Shown here: in pieces, positions 17,942-24,777 of the stretch
Numbering within the stretch: the first letter of the stretch is position 1
Layout of the letters: each line of letters starts with the position of its first letter
NCBI GenBank assembly: GCA_029259715.1
Contig: JAJDEP010000007.1
Coordinates: forward strand, 62,001-126,000
Length of the DNA: 64,000 nucleotides
DNA from: Planctomycetota bacterium
GTDB taxonomy: Bacteria; Planctomycetota; B15-G4
Direction of reading: 5' to 3'
Program-made: the position numbers and the translations under genes
The notes under the pieces: model-generated
The model's input: the letters and a program-made list of their open reading frames with translations, nothing else
The model's database searches: none
Told to the model about the DNA's origin: nothing

Positions 17942-18979
17942 TCAGTCGGGGCGCCCGTCGAGATCGAGGAAGAAGGAATCGCTCGACTGCAGGTCCTGCA
18001 GGTAGGCGTGGAAGTCGATGGCCTCGTCGCTGGGGATGCCCACATCGTCGCCGAGCATGCCCGCGATGACCTCGTTGGGCAGCGAGGCGTCGGCCGTCAG
18101 CTCCTTGTCGCCGTAGGCACCCTCGAGCCGCAGCAGTTGCTTGGTGACCAGCGGTCGCAACAAGCGCCGACGGCGCACCAGGTCCGCTTCGCTCTCGCTG
18201 ACCAGCTTGACCAGGTCGACAGCGTCGACCGCACCGACCCCTTCGACGAGCTCCTGGAACAGCACGGTCACCAGGATCACCAGCGCGTCCAGGTCGAGGT
18301 TGTGTTCGTCGCGGAAGCGCAGCAGCGGGATGCGTTCGCCCCCGTCGGTGACGGCCATGCGCTCGGCGACGCGGGTGGTCAGGTCCTGGGCCTGGGCCAC
18401 GAGCTCGTCGGGGCCGTCACTGGTCTCGATGCCGGTGCCCGTCCACGGGTCGAGGTGGAAGATGCGGGCGGCCCGCCGGCGATACACCAGGGAGAGCCGC
18501 CGCAGGTCGGCGAGCAGTTCGGCGTTGTTGCGGTAGGCGCCGGACGTGCGGCTGCCCTGCCCGGTCTCGGAGGGCCGCGCGAAGACTTCGCAGGCCCGCA
18601 CGAAGACGGCATCGCCGAGGCGCCAGCTGCCGGCGTGGGCTTCGGCCGGTCCGCCCTGGGCCATCTCGGGCACCAGCAGGCCGCTCTGCACGAGCCGGCC
18701 GCCCGGGGTGAGGCGGCCGAGGGCGGCGAGGCGGCGCGCCGAGTCGGGTGCCACCCGTGCCACGAGGTCGCGTCCGCTCAGCGTTGCGAGGCCTTCGAGC
18801 CGGGCCGCGAGCGCCACGAGGACGAGGGCGGCCTCGAGGTCGTCGAGCCCTGCCGCCTCGAGCGCTCCGAAGAAGTGACCCTCGGACGGGCGCCCGGCCA
18901 GCGGGCCCGCCCTCTCGCCCGAGCCGCCGTCGACGGCATCGAGCAGTTGCTGGAGGATCTCGGATTCGGAGTGAGACAT
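17942..18979 (-). CDS. Uncharacterised helical protein, possible winged-helix duplication
   Basis: I do not recognise a named function. The 345-residue protein has no signal peptide or membrane segment, so it is probably cytoplasmic. Two stretches look alike (about residues 45-130 and 220-320). In each, a hydrophobic helix ending LEG or VEG is followed by DLVxxV, a run of arginine and leucine (SARRLAALGRL; DLVRRRRLLRPL), then a strand-like segment. This pattern recalls winged-helix N-domains found in some AAA ATPases, but no Walker motifs are present. AGGGA lies 6 bases before the ATG. It is divergent from mgtE. Confidence 0.7.
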   Translation of the reverse strand: MSHSESEILQQLLDAVDGGSGERAGPLAGRPSEGHFFGALEAAGLDDLEAALVLVALAARLEGLATLSGRDLVARVAPDSARRLAALGRLTPGGRLVQSGLLVPEMAQGGPAEAHAGSWRLGDAVFVRACEVFARPSETGQGSRTSGAYRNNAELLADLRRLSLVYRRRAARIFHLDPWTGTGIETSDGPDELVAQAQDLTTRVAERMAVTDGGERIPLLRFRDEHNLDLDALVILVTVLFQELVEGVGAVDAVDLVKLVSESEADLVRRRRLLRPLVTKQLLRLEGAYGDKELTADASLPNEVIAGMLGDDVGIPSDEAIDFHAYLQDLQSSDSFFLDLDGRPD

Positions 18980-19008
18980 CTTTTCCCTGGTACCGACCGC
19001 CCGAGGGA

Positions 19009-19014
19009 AGAGTA
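19009..19014 (-). promoter_or_regulatory. -10-like element of the uncharacterised helical gene
   Basis: Minus-strand TACTCT in GGTTACTCTTCC, 30 bases before the ATG at 18979. No -35 is evident. The opposite strand carries GCTACCCT at 19089-19096, a comparable candidate for mgtE. Confidence 0.3.
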
Positions 19015-19123
19015 ACCCGAGGGGAGGCGGGCGGCGGCTGAGGGCCGCTGCGTTGCCCCTTGGCGGATGGCTGCAAGGGCCCGGTGCCGCTACCCTCCCG
19101 GGGACTGCGGCAGGAATCCAGGC

Positions 19124-20503
19124 ATGACCAAGGAAGATATCGAGCGCCTCGTCGAGAGCCTGGAGGGCCTGCCGCCGGGCGGGGCCCTGCCGGTCGGGAC
19201 CATGGGCGTGGAGGAGGTGCGCGCCGAGGACATCGCCGACGTCCTCAGCGATGTCGATGAAGCCACCAAGGTGCTGATCGTCTCGCTGCTCTCGGACGAG
19301 AAGGCCGCCGAGGTGCTGGTCGAGACCGACGAGAACACGTCGCAGACGGTGCTCGAGCACATGAGCCAGCAGCGCATGGTGCGGCTGCTCGACCTCATGG
19401 ACCCCGACGACGCGGCCGACGTCATCGAGCTGGCGCCTGACGATCTGCAGGCGGGCGTGCTCGCGGGACTCGAAGAGGAGCAGCAACGCTCGGTGCGCGC
19501 GCTGCACGAGTATCCGCCGCAGTCGGCCGGCGGCATCATGACCACCGAGGTCATCGCGGCGGGCAGCCAGGACACGGTGGCCGCAACGCTCGAGGTCGTC
19601 GGCGAGGCCGAGCAGCCCGAGGCGTCGACGGCGGTGTTCGTGACCGACGCCGCCGGCACCCTCGTGGGCGTTGTCGCCCTGCAGGATCTGTTGGGCGCCG
19701 ACCCGCAGGCCGAGGTCCAGTCGGTGATGGACCCCGACGTGATCTCCGTGCCCCTCGAGGCCGACCAGGAGGAGGCGGCGCGCCAGGTCGAGCGTTACAA
19801 CCTCGCGTCCCTTCCGGTGGTGGACGCGGCCGGTCGGCTGAAGGGCGTGATCACACTCGACGACGTCATCGACGTGCTCGCCGAAGAAGCCAGCGAGGAC
19901 ATGCTGCGCCTGGCGGGCACGAGCGTCCTCCACCCGACCACCGAGCCGATCCTGCGACGTCTGCGGGCGCGCGCGCCGTGGCTCGCCATCACCCTCGCGG
20001 GCACCTTCTTCGCAGGACTGATGCTCGAGGCCATCGAGCTGAAGTGGTTCGGCGGGACGGGCACCACGAGTTACTTCAGCGCCCTGCTCTACTTCGTGCC
20101 GCTCATCGCGGGCATGGCCGGCAACGTGGGCACCCAGTCGTCGACGATCATGGTGCGGGGGTTCGCCACCGGCGAGGTCGACCCGACGCGCCCCCTGCGC
20201 GTGCTGCGCGGCGAGCTGATCCTGGCCGTGATGATCGGCGTGATGGCCGGCATCGTGGTGGGTGCGGCCACGACGCTGTTCTTCTCCGTGGACGGGCTCG
20301 GCCTCGTGGTGGGATTGGCCCTGCCCGCCTCGATCCTGACGGCGGCCCTGGCCGGCACGCTGATCCCGTTCTTTTGCCATTCGATCAAGGTCGACCCGGC
20401 CTACGCCGGCGGACCCTTCCTGCTCACCCTCAACGACCTCGCCGCCATCGCCATCTACTTCGGCGTGGCGCTCGCGCTGAAGGATGTCCTCGCCGGCGCC
20501 TGA
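19124..20503 (+). CDS. mgtE: Magnesium transporter MgtE
   Basis: Homodimeric Mg2+ channel gated by cytoplasmic Mg2+. The order is typical: an N-terminal superhelical domain (about residues 1-130, including LMDPDDAADVIEL), two CBS domains (about 130-255), and five membrane helices from about 280. The pore signature GNVGTQSSTI and the late motif DPAYAGGPFLLTLND are intact. The 459-residue length is standard. The ATG at 19124 is preceded by AGGA. An upstream in-frame start would add an unrelated Arg-rich extension and was not used. Its end overlaps the signal peptidase start by 20 bases. Confidence 0.95.
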   Translation: MTKEDIERLVESLEGLPPGGALPVGTMGVEEVRAEDIADVLSDVDEATKVLIVSLLSDEKAAEVLVETDENTSQTVLEHMSQQRMVRLLDLMDPDDAADVIELAPDDLQAGVLAGLEEEQQRSVRALHEYPPQSAGGIMTTEVIAAGSQDTVAATLEVVGEAEQPEASTAVFVTDAAGTLVGVVALQDLLGADPQAEVQSVMDPDVISVPLEADQEEAARQVERYNLASLPVVDAAGRLKGVITLDDVIDVLAEEASEDMLRLAGTSVLHPTTEPILRRLRARAPWLAITLAGTFFAGLMLEAIELKWFGGTGTTSYFSALLYFVPLIAGMAGNVGTQSSTIMVRGFATGEVDPTRPLRVLRGELILAVMIGVMAGIVVGAATTLFFSVDGLGLVVGLALPASILTAALAGTLIPFFCHSIKVDPAYAGGPFLLTLNDLAAIAIYFGVALALKDVLAGA

Positions 20504-21749
20504 AACATCGGCGGCGGCAGCACCCGCGCCGCAGGCGTCGCCGCCCGCCCGGCGACGGCGCTGGCCATGGGTCGTGGCCGTGCTGCTCTTGCCGCCGCTG
20601 CTCGTGCGCGGACTGCTGCTCGAGGCCTATGCGATCCAGTCGGACTCCATGAACCCGGGGTTCCAGACGGGCGACCACCTGCTCGTGCTCAAGCCCGCGC
20701 TCGATACGCGGGAGGTGGCACGCTGGGACGTGGTCATGGCGGACCGGTCCGTCGACCTCGAGGTGGCGGCGGGCGTGGACGCGATCATCAAGCGCGTGGT
20801 CGGCTTGCCGGGGGAGTGGATCGAGATCCGTGACGGTGACGTGTGGGTGCGGCCGGCCGATGCGCCGGCGACCCAACCACTCGCCATCGCGCGCAAGCCC
20901 GACGACGTCACGCGGGGCCTGCTGGTGACGGCGCACACCTCGACGGGCCTGCAGTCTCCGTGGAACTTCCCGAAGCACCCGGCGGCGGCCCCGGGCGCTC
21001 CCGCTTGGGTACGGCTCGACGCCGGGCCCGGTGGCGCGAGCGGCCCGGTCCGGGCGACGTTCGAGGGCCCCGTCCTCGACGGGCAATGGCCAGCGGACGG
21101 CCAGGGCTGGGAGGGCGGCGAGGTCGAGGTCAACGACACGGCCGTCGAGCTCGTGCTCGGAGAGGTCACCGGCACCCTCGAGATCGTGCTGCAGGAGAAG
21201 CCGGACGTGTTCACCGTGCGCTTGCCGCCTGCGGGCGAGGGCCCGGCCTCGATCCACCACAACCTGAGCGCGAGCGGGGTCGTTGCCACCACCACGGTGG
21301 AGGGGCGCGGCTTGTCGGGCAACCAGACCGTGCTGGCCTGGAACGTGGACAACGGCGTGCGCGTCTTCGTCGACGGGGAGCTGTGGTTGAGCTGGGACTA
21401 CGCGGCCAACGAGCCCCGGCCGCCAGGGACCGCTGTCGTGAACGCGCCTTCGCTGAGGGTGACGTCCGGCGCAGTCGAGATCCGTTGGGCCCTCGTCTTG
21501 CGCGACCTGCACTACTCGGCCCAGGGCACCCACGGCACCGACCCGCGGGGCGGCCTGACCCCGGCCCGCGTGCCCCCCGACGGCCTGTTCCTGCTGGGGG
21601 ACGCGAGCCGGCAATCACGGGACAGCCGCTATTTCGGGCCGATCCCCGGGTCCGCGGTGCGGGGCCGACCGCTCGCGATCTACAGCCCGTGGGCCCGCCA
21701 CCGGTGGCTGGGCCCGGCCGGATTCGGTCCGAGAAGCAGGGTCCGGTGA
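20484..21749 (+). CDS. lepB: Signal peptidase I with large inserted domain
   Basis: Membrane-bound serine protease that removes signal peptides on the outer face of the inner membrane. One N-terminal helix (VVAVLLLPPLLV) is followed by catalytic Ser55 in SDSMNPG and catalytic Lys103 in IIKRVVGLPG. The conserved C-terminal box LLGDASRQSRDSRYFGPIP lies near 368-388. About 245 residues are inserted between the Lys and this box. Its second half, with NGVRVFVDGELWLSWDY, looks like a concanavalin/LamG-type beta sandwich. At 421 residues it is far longer than minimal enzymes of this family. The ATG lies inside the end of mgtE. Confidence 0.88.
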   Translation: MSSPAPETSAAAAPAPQASPPARRRRWPWVVAVLLLPPLLVRGLLLEAYAIQSDSMNPGFQTGDHLLVLKPALDTREVARWDVVMADRSVDLEVAAGVDAIIKRVVGLPGEWIEIRDGDVWVRPADAPATQPLAIARKPDDVTRGLLVTAHTSTGLQSPWNFPKHPAAAPGAPAWVRLDAGPGGASGPVRATFEGPVLDGQWPADGQGWEGGEVEVNDTAVELVLGEVTGTLEIVLQEKPDVFTVRLPPAGEGPASIHHNLSASGVVATTTVEGRGLSGNQTVLAWNVDNGVRVFVDGELWLSWDYAANEPRPPGTAVVNAPSLRVTSGAVEIRWALVLRDLHYSAQGTHGTDPRGGLTPARVPPDGLFLLGDASRQSRDSRYFGPIPGSAVRGRPLAIYSPWARHRWLGPAGFGPRSRVR

Positions 21750-21762
21750 GTCGCGGGGCCCG

Positions 21763-22422
21763 GTGAATCCCGGTCCGGCGAAACCCTCGGGCGGAGAGGG
21801 GGTTCATGTCCCTCCCACTGGTGCACCCGGACAGTTGATCGACGGACGAGACCTCATGATGGCCGTTGCGGCCGACGTGCCGGGTGCCTTCGAGCGCCTG
21901 GTCGAGGCCTATGAGCCGCGGGTCAAGGCGGCCGTCGCGCGGTCGATCAACGACCGGTCATCGGTGGAGGACCTGTCGCAGGAGATCTTCCTGCGGCTGT
22001 ACAGGGCGCGCCAGCGGTATCGACCGACGGCTCGCTTCGAGACTTTCCTCTATCGGGTCATCTTCAACGCCTGTGTCAACTTCACCCAGTACATGGCCCG
22101 TCGCCGCGCCTTGTCCCTCGATCGGGCTCTCGACGACGACGAACGGGGCAACGCTCTCGAGCCCGCGGACCCGGGCATGGCGCGCCCGCTTGAGAACATC
22201 GAAGAGCAGGAGCGCGCGGTCATGGTGAGGGCGGCCATCGACACCTTGCCCGAGGCCCAACGACGGGCACTGTTGTTGTCGCGTTACGAGGGCCTGGGTT
22301 ACGAGGCGATCGGGCAGATCATGGGCCTCTCGCTGCAGGCCGTTAAATCGTTGCTCTGGCGCGCGCGCGACAACGTCCGCAAGGCGCTGATTCCCAAACT
22401 GGGGGAGGGCCCCGATGCCTGA
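21763..22422 (+). CDS. ECF-type RNA polymerase sigma factor
   Basis: Two-domain sigma factor of the extracytoplasmic-function type. Sigma-2 covers about residues 38-108 (SVEDLSQEIFLRLYRA, FETFLYRVIFNACVN). Sigma-4 covers about 155-210 (LPEAQRRALLLSRYEGLGYEAIGQIMGLSLQAVKSLLWRAR). The 5' end is uncertain. GTG at 21763 has no ribosome binding site. TTG at 21835 overlaps the stop of a 10-codon reading frame that has its own good site, and ATG at 21853 is also possible. It overlaps the anti-sigma-like gene by 8 bases, and a third gene follows by ATGA. Confidence 0.9.
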   Translation: MNPGPAKPSGGEGVHVPPTGAPGQLIDGRDLMMAVAADVPGAFERLVEAYEPRVKAAVARSINDRSSVEDLSQEIFLRLYRARQRYRPTARFETFLYRVIFNACVNFTQYMARRRALSLDRALDDDERGNALEPADPGMARPLENIEEQERAVMVRAAIDTLPEAQRRALLLSRYEGLGYEAIGQIMGLSLQAVKSLLWRARDNVRKALIPKLGEGPDA

Positions 22423-22939
22423 CCACGAACGGATTGGAGACGGGCCCGTCCTGTCGGAGGCCCAGGAGCAGCAGCTGCTGGCCTACCTCGACGACCGGCT
22501 GTCGCCCGACGAACGCTCGGGGGTGGACGCGTGGTTGGCGCGGGACGCCGACCTGCGCCGGCTTCTCGACGAGCACCGGCGCACCTGGGAATTGTTGGGG
22601 GAACTGCCGGTGCCGGATGAGGCCTCGCCGGGCGCCGGCTTCCGCGAGAACACCGTGCAGCGGGCGCACCGGGAAGAACGCCTGCGTCAGCGGGGTGCGC
22701 GCCGACGCGCGATGGGTGTCCTGGCGGCCGCGGCCCTGGTCATGGCGCTCGTGCTGGTGCTGCGCGATCGACCCGAGCCCTGGGCGCGGTTGACCCCCGA
22801 GGAGCGGCACATCGTGCAGAACCTCGAGCTCCTCGAGAATTTCGACCTGCTCCAGCAGTTCGAGACCGAGCTCGATCTCGCCGCGGACGTGGAGGCTTTG
22901 CAGGCCTTCGAGGGCGAGCTGACGGAGACGCTCCGATGA
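22415..22939 (+). CDS. Putative membrane-anchored anti-sigma factor
   Basis: A 174-residue protein with an N-terminal cytoplasmic helical region (LLAYLDDRLSPDERSGVDAWLARDADLRRLL, split here only for description) of the kind seen in planctomycete anti-sigma factors. One transmembrane helix follows (GVLAAAALVMALVLVL, about residues 98-114), then a short acidic periplasmic tail. There is no HxxxCxxC zinc motif. The position right after the sigma gene, with an 8-base overlap and a GGGGGAGGG ribosome binding site, is the main evidence. It would hold the sigma at the membrane until a signal arrives. Confidence 0.72.
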   Translation: MPDHERIGDGPVLSEAQEQQLLAYLDDRLSPDERSGVDAWLARDADLRRLLDEHRRTWELLGELPVPDEASPGAGFRENTVQRAHREERLRQRGARRRAMGVLAAAALVMALVLVLRDRPEPWARLTPEERHIVQNLELLENFDLLQQFETELDLAADVEALQAFEGELTETLR

Positions 22940-23850
22940 AGCGCTGGACCCACACGCCCCTGCGCGGAGTGATGGCCGTGGCGCTCGTCGCGGTGGCGGG
23001 CCTCGCCTTCATCGACGTGCCCCTGCTCGACGCCGAGCAGTTCGGAGTGCACCTCGACCGCTGGCGTTCGATGGACGACGGTCAGCGTCTCGTGCTGCGC
23101 GACCGTTGGCGCGCGTTCCAGGCCATGCCGGAAGCCCGCCGCGCCGAGGTGACCCGCCGCTTCGGCGCCTTGCGCCGACTGAACCGCAAGCGCGAGGCGC
23201 AGCTCCCGGATGACGCGTCGGCCGACGCGCTGAGGTTGCGCCTGGGCAAGATCGAGGCCCTTGCGCGCACGCTGATCGTGGCCGAGGCCCGATCCGATGT
23301 CGCCGGAGAGGTCCGTGCGAGCACCGTGCGCCGTGTGCGCGCCTTCCTGACCAGCCTGGTGCGCCAGGGACGCATTGACTTGGCCCAACGCGAGGCCATG
23401 CTCGAGTTGCCGCATGCCGAACTGCTGCGGGAGAGCCTGGCCCTGCAGAAGTCCGAGCTGATCGCGCTGTACGAGAGCACGCTCGAGAACGACGAGGCCG
23501 GGGAAGCGGACGACGACGATCTCGCCACCCTGCGGACGCTCGAGCCGGTGGAGGTCGTCGACCGTTTGCGGGACAAGCGCCAGAAGCGGGGGTTGCTCGG
23601 GGAGGCCGGCCGGGTCCTGGCCCTGCCGGACATCCGTCGCGAGCGCGTGGCCGCGGCCCTGCAAGACCGGCAGTATGACTCCGTCCTGGAGTATCTGCGT
23701 CCCCATGTCCGGGAGCTGCTCGAATCGATGGGCCTGGAGGCGGCGGTCATCGAGGAAACCCTGCAGCTGCCGTATGCCCAGCTCGAGCGGCGCCTCGAAC
23801 GGCTGCTGCGCTCGTCGGCGGAGGCGGCCCGGAGACCGTCGCGGCGCTGA
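22936..23850 (+). CDS. DUF3106-like periplasmic helical protein
   Basis: A 304-residue secreted or membrane-tethered protein with an N-terminal hydrophobic segment (GVMAVALVAVAGLAFI). The region WRSMDDGQRLVLRDRWRAF, then MPEARRAEVTRRF, matches the repeated W-x-x-(L/M)-x-x-x-(E/Q)R-x-x-L-x-x-R(W/F) helices of DUF3106. The remainder is long charged alpha helix with possible coiled coil. It overlaps the anti-sigma gene as ATGA and is the third gene of the sigma operon, so it may sense or transmit the envelope signal. That role is inferred from position. Confidence 0.65.
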   Translation: MKRWTHTPLRGVMAVALVAVAGLAFIDVPLLDAEQFGVHLDRWRSMDDGQRLVLRDRWRAFQAMPEARRAEVTRRFGALRRLNRKREAQLPDDASADALRLRLGKIEALARTLIVAEARSDVAGEVRASTVRRVRAFLTSLVRQGRIDLAQREAMLELPHAELLRESLALQKSELIALYESTLENDEAGEADDDDLATLRTLEPVEVVDRLRDKRQKRGLLGEAGRVLALPDIRRERVAAALQDRQYDSVLEYLRPHVRELLESMGLEAAVIEETLQLPYAQLERRLERLLRSSAEAARRPSRR

Positions 23851-23876
23851 CCGATCGTCCGGTGGTGGGGTATCTT
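23847..23876 (+). promoter_or_regulatory. Candidate dapF promoter
   Basis: CTGACC (23847-23852) and TATCTT (23871-23876) are separated by 18 bases, each matching the sigma-70 consensus at four of six positions. The predicted transcript would begin only a few bases before the ATG at 23887. The -35 part overlaps the end of the preceding gene. Confidence 0.32.
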
Positions 23877-23886
23877 CCTCGCTGCC

Positions 23887-24777
23887 ATGAGCCGGACGCG
23901 ATTCACCAAGGTCGAAGGGGCGGGCAACGACTACGTCCTCGTGGACGTGTTCGACGTCGACGCCGGAGGCGAGCCGCAGGACCCGTCGGCCCTCGCCCGC
24001 GCCGTGAGCGACCGTCATCGGGGCGTCGGTTCGGACGGACTGATCCTTGTAGGCCCGCCCATGGGCGACGACGGCGCCGTCGCGAGCATGCGCATCTTCA
24101 ACGCGGACGGCAGCGAGGGGCGCATGTGCGGCAACGGCCTGCGCTGCGTGATGCTCTACCTGAAGCGGGCCGGACGGGCTCTCGGCGACGAGTTGACGGT
24201 GGAGACGGCGGCCGGTCTGCGGCGAGGTCGTCTCCTGGCCGAGGGCGTCGAGCTCGACATGGGCCAACCGGATTTCGCACCGGCGGCCCTGCCCCTCGAC
24301 GTCGAGGCGGCGCTGGCCCCGGATGGTGAGGCAGCCTCCGTGTCCGTGCCCCCCGCGCTGGGCGCCGATCCGGACCGGGCGTGGTGCGTCTCGGTGGGCA
24401 ATCCCCACGCTGTCGTGCGCGTGCCGCGTCCCGAGGCGGTGGACCTCGCCCGCCACGGGCCGGAGATCGCCGAGGCCGACTGTTTTCCCGAGGGGGCGAA
24501 CGTCCACTTCATCGCCCCCGCCGGCGACGACCACTGGGTCGCCTGCACGTGGGAGCGAGGCTCGGGCGCGACCCGGGCCTGCGGCACGGGGGCCGTCGCG
24601 GTGGCCGCGGTCGTGCGCGAGCGCGGCTGGAGCCACGGCGACCGCATCACCGTGTCCATGCCGGGCGGTGACCTGAGCGTGCGTTTCGACGAGGCGGGCA
24701 CGGCCTCTCTCATGGGCCCGGCACGCCTGGTCTTCGACGGAACCTGGCCACACGCAGGAGTCCTCGCCCAGCGATGA
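23887..24777 (+). CDS. dapF: Diaminopimelate epimerase
   Basis: Interconverts LL- and meso-diaminopimelate for lysine and peptidoglycan synthesis. The two catalytic cysteines sit in MCGNGLRC (C81) and TRACGTGA (C232), the paired acid-base residues of this cofactor-free racemase. Other family landmarks are GAGNDYVLVD near the start, RHRGVGSDGLI and the GNPHAVV motif. The 296-residue length is close to normal (about 275). The end overlaps the following membrane protein gene as ATGA. Presence of dapF shows a meso-DAP pathway. Confidence 0.95.
   Translation: MSRTRFTKVEGAGNDYVLVDVFDVDAGGEPQDPSALARAVSDRHRGVGSDGLILVGPPMGDDGAVASMRIFNADGSEGRMCGNGLRCVMLYLKRAGRALGDELTVETAAGLRRGRLLAEGVELDMGQPDFAPAALPLDVEAALAPDGEAASVSVPPALGADPDRAWCVSVGNPHAVVRVPRPEAVDLARHGPEIAEADCFPEGANVHFIAPAGDDHWVACTWERGSGATRACGTGAVAVAAVVRERGWSHGDRITVSMPGGDLSVRFDEAGTASLMGPARLVFDGTWPHAGVLAQR

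Noticed and set aside
17123-19015. A 630-codon plus-strand frame across the LeuA-like and helical genes
   Set aside because: It runs through two opposite-strand genes and their intergenic region and has no recognisable protein features.
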